From: CAWDPQ01 sp049642465
GTDB taxonomy: Bacteria; Acidobacteriota; Vicinamibacteria; Vicinamibacterales; 2-12-FULL-66-21
Direction: 5' to 3'
Length of the DNA stretch: 8,440 nucleotides
Assembly (NCBI GenBank): GCA_049642465.1
Contig: JBAROV010000024.1
Coordinates: 1-8,440, forward strand
The first letter of the stretch is position 1, and every line of letters starts with the position of its first letter. Below the pieces are notes generated by a model, which was given only the letters and a program-made list of their open reading frames with translations, was not told where the DNA came from and searched no databases. The translations under genes and the position numbers were made by a program. This document shows, one piece after another, positions 1-5,852 of the stretch.

Positions 1-2
1 AA

Positions 3-554
3 TTCCGAAATCAAGGCATCCGCGTGTTGAACAGCACGGGAGCGATGATCAACGGCGTGATCACCTCAACGAATTGTTCTTCAGGCATCATCGTGATCGG
101 CGGGGGCGAGAACCACCTCCACCAAAACATCGCGGTTGGAAACGGAAACGGAGGCGCACCCTGCGGCGGCATATGACTGACCGGGGGGACATCCCATAAC
201 CGGCTCCGTGCGAACCGGCTGAGCGGAAATGGCTACACGGCCCAGGGCAGCAACTTTGGCATCGGTCTCGTATCTCCTGCCAATCGCGACAACGTCATCG
301 AAGACAACGAGGTATTGGGTAACACGAACGGGATCATCATCGTCCCGGGCGTCGAAGGAACCATCATTCATCGGAACGTCGTCACCGGAAACCCTCCGGT
401 GCAAGTCTCGAACAGCTTTCCCGGCGAGCAGGGGGTGGACATCCGGAACGGCGCAACCCCCGGCGCGACTTCGTTCAAGGACAATATCTGTCTGACCGCC
501 GTCAACGCCCCATGTCCAGCCGTGAGCAAGCAGGCTGATAAAAAGGAGCAATGA
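3..554 (+). pseudogene. Right-handed parallel beta-helix (NosD-like) protein, C-terminal part, interrupted by an in-frame TGA
   Basis: Reading frame 3 is open from the left edge to a TGA at 174-176, and the same frame then continues without another stop to the TGA at 552-554. Both sides of the stop show the degenerate Asn/Gly/Ile rungs of a right-handed beta-helix, for example GGGENHLHQNIAVGNGNG before it and SHNRLRANRLSGNG, NVIEDNEVLGNTNG and GTIIHRNVVTGN after it. The tail NICLTAVNAPCP is a Cys-pair cap I associate with such proteins. Family members are usually secreted or surface proteins with a solenoid fold, sometimes polysaccharide-active, and the substrate cannot be read from the fold. 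The 5' end lies outside the window. The stop may be a true nonsense mutation, an assembly error or, less likely, recoding. The coding pattern persisting downstream suggests recent loss or an error. The last codons overlap the next gene by four bases. Confidence 0.68.
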
Positions 555-1006
555 TGGTGTGGCGTCGCTGTATGAGCGTGGTCGTCCTCGTTGCCGCGAC
601 CTGCGTCGGCACGACGGCACAATCCAAACAGCCCGCCGGTCCGGAGACGGCCACGGTGACCGGCAGGGTCGTCGACGCGGCGTGCTACATGCTGCACCCC
701 CCCGCGGCGACCAGTACCTCTCACAAGGAATGTGGAGCCGCCTGCCTGGCACGAGGTGTTCCACTGGCGATTGCAACAGACGAGGGTGCGCTCTACTTTC
801 CCGCCGACGGCAATCAACGCCTCAAGACACTGTTGAACGCGCGCGTCCGCGTTACGGGAACGGTGGTGCAGAAGAACGAGCCGATGGAGCTGAAGATGCC
901 CGTCGGCGATGCGAACAACATGGTCGTGCGCCTCGAGGGGGGATATCGGCAGATCACGATTCAGACGCTGACGCCCCTCAAGCCCGCCAAACGTACGACG
1001 CCATAG
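551..1006 (+). CDS. Small secreted protein with a conserved-looking Cys/His motif, function unknown
   Basis: This gene encodes 151 residues. ATG at 551 is preceded by AAAAGGAG (541-548), a strong ribosome-binding site, but the spacing of two bases to 551 or five to the second ATG at 554 makes 554 an equally good start. Residues 1-23 form a signal peptide (Arg-Arg, hydrophobic stretch, then a TTA-Q type cleavage site). The mature part begins with a beta-strand-like TVTGRVVDAACY and contains C45-Y46, H58, C61 and C65 (HKECGAAC), then GVPLAIATDEGALYF and a second strand motif RVRVTGTVV. The two TG-V strands suggest a small OB-like beta barrel, and the Cys/His cluster could bind a metal or form disulfides. 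I have seen proteins of this layout annotated as hypothetical in soil bacteria but know of no function. The ATGA overlap with the beta-helix gene upstream indicates translational coupling in one operon. Confidence 0.82.
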   Translation: MMVWRRCMSVVVLVAATCVGTTAQSKQPAGPETATVTGRVVDAACYMLHPPAATSTSHKECGAACLARGVPLAIATDEGALYFPADGNQRLKTLLNARVRVTGTVVQKNEPMELKMPVGDANNMVVRLEGGYRQITIQTLTPLKPAKRTTP

Positions 1007-1009
1007 CGA

Positions 1010-1034
1010 GGAGCCGGACGAGTCGTCCGGCTCC
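1010..1034. terminator. Perfect 12-bp-arm palindrome downstream of the secreted-protein gene
   Basis: Bases 1010-1021 (GGAGCCGGACGA) are the exact reverse complement of 1023-1034, with a single base (G1022) at the centre. It starts four bases after the stop codon of the gene ending at 1006. The RNA would form a GC-rich hairpin with a small loop, typical of the stem of a terminator or 3'-end stabiliser. No T-run follows on either strand, so it is not a canonical Rho-independent terminator. It could also be a protein-binding dyad upstream of the membrane-protein gene at 1114. Confidence 0.45.
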
Positions 1035-1113
1035 CCAGGTTCCAAGGTCGGGAAACTGCGCTGATCCGACGATCGAACGAACACGCCACGAATCGTTCGA
1101 AGGGAAGTGCCGC

Positions 1114-1536
1114 ATGTCCAGAATCAACTTCACCAAGGTAGTCGTCGGCGGCTTGCTCGCGGGGTTGATCATCAATATCGGTGAATTCATCTTCAACGGC
1201 GTGCTTTTCGCGGACGAGATGAATCAGGCCATGGCCGCCCTCAATAGACCGCCTGTCGCGAACAGCATGGTGGTCTGGTTTCTCCTGTTTGCCTTCGGCC
1301 TCGGTATCACGCTTGTCTGGCTCTATGCGGCAATCAGGCCGCGGTTCGGTCCGGGAGTCAGGACCGCCGTCTGCGCGTCTCTCACCGTCTGGGGCCTCGC
1401 CTACCTCTATCCGACCCTCTTCTTCATCGTCATGCAGCTCTTTCCGACGCGGATGATGGTAATCGGCACCGTGTGGGGACTGTTCGAGGTCGTGATTGCG
1501 GGTGTGGCCGGCGCCTGGGCCTACACGGAAGTCTGA
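1114..1536 (+). CDS. Four-helix integral membrane protein, function unknown
   Basis: This gene encodes 140 residues. The ATG at 1114 is chosen because AGGGAAG (1101-1107) lies six bases upstream and because hydrophobic sequence begins directly afterwards. The frame stays open further upstream, but that part antisenses and overlaps the preceding gene and is Arg-rich shadow sequence. Four membrane segments can be seen at about residues 8-32 (GGLLAGLIINIGEFIFNGVL), 51-74, 83-107 and 114-137. Polar features between and within helices include N21, E24, N28, the loop IRPRFGPGVRT (74-84) and E125 in the last helix. The pattern GGLLAG-IN-GEF and WLYAAIRPRFGPG resembles small uncharacterised membrane proteins I recall from Acidobacteriota, and no transport or enzymatic role can be assigned. 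It is separated from the upstream gene by the palindrome at 1010-1034 and faces the convergent short gene at 1592-1777. Confidence 0.85.
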   Translation: MSRINFTKVVVGGLLAGLIINIGEFIFNGVLFADEMNQAMAALNRPPVANSMVVWFLLFAFGLGITLVWLYAAIRPRFGPGVRTAVCASLTVWGLAYLYPTLFFIVMQLFPTRMMVIGTVWGLFEVVIAGVAGAWAYTEV

Positions 1537-1591
1537 CGCAGTTCGACGGACTTCAGATGCTGGCCACGCGTTTTGAGATGGAGGCTGCATT

Positions 1592-1777
1592 TCAACAGTC
1601 GAGACACCTGACCTCCCCGAAGATCGATTCGTGCTGGTCGGGGTTCTCGCGGGCATAGTTGATGAGGCATCGGACGGCCTTGCCGATGTCCGACAGGCCA
1701 TGGGACGCTACCATCTGCTCGAGAAAGGCGATCTTCTCAGACTCGAGCTCTATCGGGCACGTACGTGCATCTTTCAT
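1592..1777 (-). CDS. Small possible ribbon-helix-helix regulator ending in a CxxC motif
   Basis: This gene encodes 61 residues from the ATG at 1777. The frame remains open upstream to an ATG at 1813 and a TTG at 1834, but those extra residues (VRRASPHRRAA) look like non-conserved Arg-rich sequence. The ribosome-binding site is weak for every candidate. The protein reads as a short beta-strand (TCPIELES, 6-13), helix one (EKIAFLEQMVASHG, 14-27), a turn (LSDIG), helix two (KAVRCLINYARENP, 33-46) and a tail ending RCLDC (57-61). Strand-helix-turn-helix of this size with an alternating hydrophobic strand fits the MetJ/Arc fold, which binds DNA as a dimer. Four cysteines (7, 37, 58, 61) are many for 61 residues, and the terminal CxxC could bind a metal or respond to redox. 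The sequence, unlike neighbouring shadow frames, has balanced amino-acid use. Function is inferred from fold only. Confidence 0.6.
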   Translation of the reverse strand: MKDARTCPIELESEKIAFLEQMVASHGLSDIGKAVRCLINYARENPDQHESIFGEVRCLDC

Positions 1778-2145
1778 CGCTGCCCGTCGGTGTGGACTGG
1801 CGCGGCGCACCATTCCCTTGCATGAAAGGATCAAAAACCCTCTCGGCCAGTACTAAGATACTCCTTAGAGCGTGTAGCAACACCTCCGACCCCTGACCCT
1901 CGCCGGCGAGGTGGCTGGCGACGAAGAGCCCAGACCCAAACACGTGTTGCGGGTGTCCGCAATGAAATCCCTGCGGCTGTCGCAGTTCACGAAGCAAGGC
2001 CAAACCACGGCCTGAGACTCCACGGAGGCCGTGTGCACTATGGAACAGACACCACCAGGCGCGGTCTGTCACCATCCTGTCCTGCGTGTGTAGAACCGCG
2101 GTGCAGCCTCCGCCCCCCGATAGCCGTTATTGCGTCTTCCGAAGA
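1778..2145. other. Gene-poor divergent intergenic region
   Basis: About 370 bases lie between the minus-strand small gene and the plus-strand exported-peptide/cupin unit. I find no convincing protein, tRNA or other structured RNA in it. The longest frame here (minus strand, 2075 down to 1737) has shadow-like composition and runs into the small regulator gene in another frame. The region should contain divergent promoters. Visible structure is limited to a short dyad at 1853-1868 and a six-base-arm inverted repeat with a 13-base loop at 2045-2069 (ACAGAC/GTCTGT). It may include decayed coding sequence, but I cannot identify any. Confidence 0.5.
1853..1868. promoter_or_regulatory. Short dyad, possible operator
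   Basis: CTAAG (1853-1857) and CTTAG (1864-1868) form a perfect five-base inverted repeat around six bases, in a locally AT-richer patch of an otherwise GC-rich window. It lies 76-91 bases upstream of the start of the minus-strand small regulator gene, a place where an autoregulatory operator would make sense. Five-base arms arise by chance often, so this is only a candidate. Confidence 0.2.
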
Positions 2146-2157
2146 ATGCGACCGACG

Positions 2158-2340
2158 ATGAAAACTGTTGGAGCAGTCGCGTTGATCGGAGTACTCACCG
2201 TGTTGGGCGCGCTGCCCGTCATCGGGCAAGTTATTGAATTAGATCCGCACGATTTGCGGCCGCTGCCGGATGTCTGGCGCGATGCCGCGACTCACGCGGG
2301 AATTTCGGAGTACGTACCGTCCGAAGGGAGATCGCTATGA
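2158..2340 (+). CDS. Short exported peptide, translationally coupled to the cupin gene
   Basis: This gene encodes 60 residues from the ATG at 2158. An in-frame ATG at 2146 would add four residues, and neither has a clear ribosome-binding site. Residues 1-23 (MKTVGAVALIGVLTVLGALP, then VIG-Q) form a textbook signal peptide. The mature part is only about 37 residues, VIELDPHDLRPLPDVW followed by RDAATHAGISEYVPSEG, with no Cys. The stop codon overlaps the cupin start as ATGA (2337-2340), which supports it being translated. I do not recognise the mature part. It could be a truncated remnant of a longer exported protein whose signal peptide survives, or a small periplasmic partner of the cupin protein. 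Confidence 0.55.
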   Translation: MKTVGAVALIGVLTVLGALPVIGQVIELDPHDLRPLPDVWRDAATHAGISEYVPSEGRSL

Positions 2341-3008
2341 AGGCGTGGAAGGCATTGTCGATCGTTTCGCTCGCGTTCGTATGGTCGGCGGCCGCGCTGG
2401 CTCAGGACCCGCTAAAAGTGGATCCGGCGCACTACAAGGTAGTGCTTGAAAACGCAAGCGTGCGCGTGTTGAAGATCGGCTACCCCCCCGGCGCGAAGAG
2501 TTCGATGCATCAGCATCCGGATTCCATCGTGGTTCCGCTGGCGGCCGCCAAAGTCCGGTTCGGGTTGCCGGACGGCAAGTCGGAGGACAGCGAGTTGGCC
2601 AACGAATCGGCCATGTACACGCCGGCCGGTACGCACAACCCGGCGAACGTCGGCACGGGAGCAGTAGATGCGCTGTTGGTCGAATTCAAATCCGCGGCTC
2701 CGGGCAAGGCGACGCTCCCCACGTCGCGCCCTGGTATGGACTTGAAGGTGCTGGCCGCAGGCCCGCGTGCCACGGCCTACCGCTCGACGGCCTCGGCGGC
2801 GTTCGCGGAACCAGCCGGGACCACGCACGACTTCGACCAGGTGGTCATTGCTCTCGGCCCAGCCCAACTTTCGCTCTCGATCGACGGAAAACCCGCGAAA
2901 ACGACCTGGGCTCGCGGTGACGTGCAGTTTGTCGGCCGCGGCGTCGCGCATGAGGCCAAGAACACCGGCGGAAAGCCGGTGGACATGGTGGTTGTGGCGA
3001 TTAAGTAG
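2337..3008 (+). CDS. Secreted bicupin-fold protein
   Basis: This gene encodes 223 residues. The ATG at 2337 has AAGGGAG (2324-2330) six bases upstream and is followed by a signal peptide (residues 1-22, cleavage likely at ALA-Q). Two cupin-like beta-barrel repeats follow. The first (about 38-118) contains the motif-1 signature GAKSSMHQHP with H58 and H60, and motif-2-like PAGTHNPANVG with H100, so three of the usual metal-binding histidines are present. The Glu usually placed after HxH appears to be replaced. The second (about 145-223) has only H164 in the first motif and GVAHEAKNTG with H205 in the second, so it looks degenerate and probably does not hold a metal. Cupins of this secreted type are poorly characterised. 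They may be dioxygenase- or isomerase-like or simply ligand-binding, and no substrate can be named. The gene follows the small exported peptide gene in one transcription unit. Confidence 0.85.
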   Translation: MKAWKALSIVSLAFVWSAAALAQDPLKVDPAHYKVVLENASVRVLKIGYPPGAKSSMHQHPDSIVVPLAAAKVRFGLPDGKSEDSELANESAMYTPAGTHNPANVGTGAVDALLVEFKSAAPGKATLPTSRPGMDLKVLAAGPRATAYRSTASAAFAEPAGTTHDFDQVVIALGPAQLSLSIDGKPAKTTWARGDVQFVGRGVAHEAKNTGGKPVDMVVVAIK

Positions 3009-3060
3009 GAGCCTCAGGGTGCGAGGGGGGAGATTCTCCCGTCCCGCCGCCGTGCGGTAA

Positions 3061-3091
3061 AGTCTCGCCAGTTGACAATTATGGCGAGACT
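3061..3091 (+). promoter_or_regulatory. Inverted repeat spanning the start codon of the metallopeptidase gene
   Basis: AGTCTCGCCA (3061-3070) is the exact reverse complement of TGGCGAGACT (3082-3091), separated by 11 bases. The A of the ATG (3081) is the last loop base, and the TG of the start codon and the next codons are in the 3' stem. As RNA this would be a 10-bp hairpin hiding the start. There is no visible Shine-Dalgarno sequence upstream. It could be a translational control hairpin or a DNA-level operator. Chance is possible but unlikely for ten matching bases at this exact position. Confidence 0.4.
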
Positions 3092-5165
3092 GATTCCTCT
3101 GCTCCTGTGCGCCGCACTGTTGTGGGTCGGCCCGAGGGCGACGCCCGACGAGCCCCAGAATACACTCGACACACCGCCGCCGCTCGATCCTCAGCGCGTC
3201 CAGGATCAGCAGGACATGACGTGGGCGGATTACCGCCCGATTCCTTGGGCGCCGAGGCGCGGCTTGCCCGCCGTAGCACGAAGTGCGAAAGTGGGAGCGC
3301 GAAGGCGGGGACAGACCTGGGCGGATCCGTCGCTGCAACCCGCGCGCAGGCTCCGCGTCGCGCTGCTGGCGATCGACTTCGACGATCAGCCCTTCGTCAT
3401 CACCCTGCCCAAACAGTCCGACCCGTTCGGCAATCCGCAGATCGATCCGATCCCGCGCGCCGACGTGCCGCGGTTCTACGCCGATTTCTTCAACACCCCA
3501 GGCGCGCTCAACCATGGACAGACGATCAACGGCTTCTGGATGGAACAGTCACGCGGCAAGGTCGGCATACCTCCGCTCGATGTTTACGGCCCCTACCGGA
3601 TGCCCAAGAAGCTGTTCCAATACGGCCTGAACGAGTTCAAGCAGGGCGATGGCTGTCCGAGCGGGTCCACCTGCGACGGCCGGATGGAGCCTGACGCGGA
3701 CGCCTTGTGGATGGCGGACGCCGGCAAAGACATCCGCTCCAAATACGACATCGTCCTCAGAATCTATGCGGGCTACGACGAAACGAGCGTGTGGCAGGAA
3801 TTCGGCGAGATGAAGTTCGCCTCGCGCGACGACATCCCGTCCTCGTGGGGGAATCCCGATCCGGCGAAGCCTCGGTGGGTCGTTACCCGATACGTTCCGT
3901 GGACGTCGTGGAAAGCGGGCCAGATGCAGTGGGGCTTGTCGTCCGTGCGTCAGGGGGAGAGCTCGGGCACGATCACGCACGAGATCGCGCATTTCGCGTT
4001 CAAGACCGGGGACAACAACAACAACCCGTACGCGATGCCGTATCGCCGCGTGGGTTCGGGCCCGTGGGACATCATGGATCGCGGCTCGTTCAACGGGCCG
4101 GGCGGCCCACATCGCCGCTGGGTGGTGCCGCCGGCGGAGGGCGCGGCGATGCCTGCGGGCTTCATGCTGCGGAATCGCCTGCGTTTTGAATTCGTCCGTC
4201 CGCCACAGGTGCTGCGGCTGAACCGCAACGGCCTCGCGCAATCCGGACTCGCGATCGCACGTGTCGTGGCGCGCGCAATCGAGCCCGATGGGGACGAAGT
4301 CGCAGGCATCACCGTCACCCTTGACGGCGAAGCCCCGCAGGATCGCACGCCGACGTGCCAGATCTCGACTGATCCCCTGTGCGCCGGAGAACCGGTCTTC
4401 AACTTCTATTCGATCGAAGTCGTGCAGCGGATCGGATACGACTCATTCACGCCGGATAACGGCGTGCTGATCGCGAAAAACAAAGACCGCGAGGGCAACA
4501 CCTGCGGATACAACTGCTTCACGTGGGTCATCGACGCGCACCCTGAAGACATCAACCTGCTGGATTTCGTGAAGCCGGACGGAAGGCGGGTGATGCGCAC
4601 CGTTGCGGACTACCGTCAGCTGAACGACGCGTTGTTTCATGCGGGACTTCGTTCGGGGAGCCAGTACGAGTGGGAGGACACCGCCAATCGGTTGCACTTC
4701 TACGTTGTTGACGTCCAGCGGACGGGTGACGGAATCCTGTCCTACGTCATCGCTGTTCGGTCGCTCGACGGGAGTGGGCCGCAGACGCGGGGCGTCGCCT
4801 TGCAGGCGGCGCAGAGACCTGTCGGCAGCAGTCCGTCCGTGTGGAACGTCACACTGCGAAACACGGGCAAGGCCGCACCCACGGCCGTGGCGCTGCATCC
4901 GCAGGACGCGTCCGCATACCTGCAGAGCGACCTCTACAGACTGTCGGTATCGATGGAAGGGCAGGGATGGTCAGCCGAGCTGCAGAACGCGCTGGCTGCG
5001 GTTCCGTTCGGCGCCAGCCGTGTCGTGCCTGTCCATATCAGTCGCACGGGCGAGAACAGGGGTCCGGCGCGGGTTACCTTGACGGCTGTGTCGGAAAGCG
5101 ACGCGTCAAAGCGAACCACTGTAACGGCTGCGATCGGCCCGAACACTGTTCCAGGTCGCAAGTAG
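3081..5165 (+). CDS. Secreted M6-like (immune inhibitor A type) zinc metallopeptidase
   Basis: This gene encodes 694 residues from the ATG at 3081. A TTG at 3072 in frame would add three residues, and neither has a Shine-Dalgarno sequence. Residues 1 to about 20 form a signal peptide. Residues about 90-190 carry the usual M6 N-terminal pattern: LRVALLAIDFDD, then DFFNTPGALNHGQTINGFW and EQSRGKVGI. The zinc motif is HEIAH at 300-304 with E301 as catalytic base, followed by KTGDNNNNPY. Further on, PWDIMDRGSFNGPGGPH (328-344) is the conserved block after the active site that identifies the family. Cysteines 192/198, 426/434 and 475/479 occur in close pairs, consistent with disulfides outside the cytoplasm. 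The last ~110 residues (VWNVTLRNTGKAAPTAVAL onward) look like an Ig-like/NEW3-type beta domain. Its substrate is unknown. Canonical M6 enzymes read HEXXHxxGxxD/H, but here the Gly position is Phe307 and the first Asp is one residue late (D311). The 3' end overlaps convergent ureG by 60 bases. Confidence 0.88.
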   Translation: MARLIPLLLCAALLWVGPRATPDEPQNTLDTPPPLDPQRVQDQQDMTWADYRPIPWAPRRGLPAVARSAKVGARRRGQTWADPSLQPARRLRVALLAIDFDDQPFVITLPKQSDPFGNPQIDPIPRADVPRFYADFFNTPGALNHGQTINGFWMEQSRGKVGIPPLDVYGPYRMPKKLFQYGLNEFKQGDGCPSGSTCDGRMEPDADALWMADAGKDIRSKYDIVLRIYAGYDETSVWQEFGEMKFASRDDIPSSWGNPDPAKPRWVVTRYVPWTSWKAGQMQWGLSSVRQGESSGTITHEIAHFAFKTGDNNNNPYAMPYRRVGSGPWDIMDRGSFNGPGGPHRRWVVPPAEGAAMPAGFMLRNRLRFEFVRPPQVLRLNRNGLAQSGLAIARVVARAIEPDGDEVAGITVTLDGEAPQDRTPTCQISTDPLCAGEPVFNFYSIEVVQRIGYDSFTPDNGVLIAKNKDREGNTCGYNCFTWVIDAHPEDINLLDFVKPDGRRVMRTVADYRQLNDALFHAGLRSGSQYEWEDTANRLHFYVVDVQRTGDGILSYVIAVRSLDGSGPQTRGVALQAAQRPVGSSPSVWNVTLRNTGKAAPTAVALHPQDASAYLQSDLYRLSVSMEGQGWSAELQNALAAVPFGASRVVPVHISRTGENRGPARVTLTAVSESDASKRTTVTAAIGPNTVPGRK

Positions 5166-5837
5166 CGCGCCCGCGATCTCTCGCACACCAATTCCATTGA
5201 TGACCTGCGCGAAGAGGAAAGGACCCTCTCCGCGCATCTTGCGAGAGTCACGTGCCATCACCTCCAAATCGGCACCCACCAACGGCGCCAGATCGGTCTT
5301 GTTGATGACCAGCAGATCGGATTGGGTAATGCCCGGTCCGCCCTTTCGCGGAATCTTGTCTCCGCCCGACACGTCGATGACATAGATTGTGTAATCGGCG
5401 AGCTCACGGCTGAATTGCGCGGCGAGGTTATCGCCGCCGCTTTCGACAAAAAGCAGATCGGGGCTGAACTTCGTCATCAGCTGACCGAGCGCGTCGAGAT
5501 TTCGACTGATGTCGTCGCGCACCGCCGTGTGCGGGCAGCCGCCGGTTTCAACAGCGGTAATGCGCTCGGCGGGCAACGCGTCATGCCGAACCAGGAATTC
5601 GCCATCCTCCTTTGTAAAGATGTCGTTTGTGACGACGGCCAGGCTGTGGGCGTCGCGGAGCCGCCGGCAGAGCGCGAGAAGGAGCGCGGTCTTACCGCTT
5701 CCGACGGGTCCGCCGATGCCAACCGTAAAAGCACGTGCACGGTAGTCACGAACGAGCGGCTCGCGCCGGTGTTCGAACGCGCCCGGGCCTGCTGGCTCAT
5801 CGTGGGTGTGTGTGTGATCGTACGGAAGATAGTGCAT
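5106..5837 (-). CDS. ureG: Urease accessory GTPase UreG
   Basis: This gene encodes 243 residues, against about 200-210 for short UreG proteins. UreG is a SIMIBI-class GTPase that, with UreF and UreD/UreH, drives GTP-dependent nickel delivery into apo-urease in the cytoplasm. The P-loop GPVGSGKT is at 43-50, the nickel-binding Cys-Pro-His at 101-103 within VETGGCPHTAVRDD, then FVESGGDNLAAQFS (130-143), GGDKIPRKGGPGI (158-170) and the guanine-specificity motif NKTD at 179-182. The extra length is an N-terminal His-bearing tail (HYLPYDHTHTHDEP, H2, H8, H10, H12) and a C-terminal tail. His-containing N-termini occur in UreG of plants and actinobacteria and may hold nickel. The ATG at 5837 has AGGGAA (complement of 5844-5849) six bases upstream, inside the 15-base gap after ureF. 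The last 19 codons and the stop overlap the convergent peptidase gene. Confidence 0.97.
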   Translation of the reverse strand: MHYLPYDHTHTHDEPAGPGAFEHRREPLVRDYRARAFTVGIGGPVGSGKTALLLALCRRLRDAHSLAVVTNDIFTKEDGEFLVRHDALPAERITAVETGGCPHTAVRDDISRNLDALGQLMTKFSPDLLFVESGGDNLAAQFSRELADYTIYVIDVSGGDKIPRKGGPGITQSDLLVINKTDLAPLVGADLEVMARDSRKMRGEGPFLFAQVINGIGVREIAGALLATWNSVRADRSRYSGSL

Positions 5838-5852
5838 GGCAAGTTCCCTGTG

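Noticed and set aside
174..176. TGA as a selenocysteine codon
   Set aside because: There is no redox motif around it, and a beta-helix rung is not a known selenoprotein site. No SECIS-like hairpin was evident.
81..776. Minus-strand frame of 231 codons opposite the beta-helix and secreted-protein genes
   Set aside because: Its N-terminal part is Arg/Pro/Ser-rich, it has no domain, and the plus-strand genes explain the sequence better.
1737..2075. Minus-strand frame of 112 codons in the gene-poor region
   Set aside because: It overlaps the small regulator gene in another frame and shows no motif I can name. A decayed gene cannot be excluded, but nothing supports a call.
3028..3040. GGGAGA/TCTCCC inverted repeat after the cupin gene as terminator
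   Set aside because: With only one base between the arms, the realistic stem is about four pairs, and no T-run follows.
3072..3077. TTGACA as a perfect -35 promoter box
   Set aside because: The matching -10 region would fall inside the peptidase coding sequence and does not resemble TATAAT. The hexamer is the loop of the inverted repeat.
2412..3515. Long minus-strand frame (367 codons) opposite the cupin and peptidase genes
   Set aside because: It is Arg/His-rich with shadow composition, has no recognisable domain, and lies antisense to two well-supported genes.
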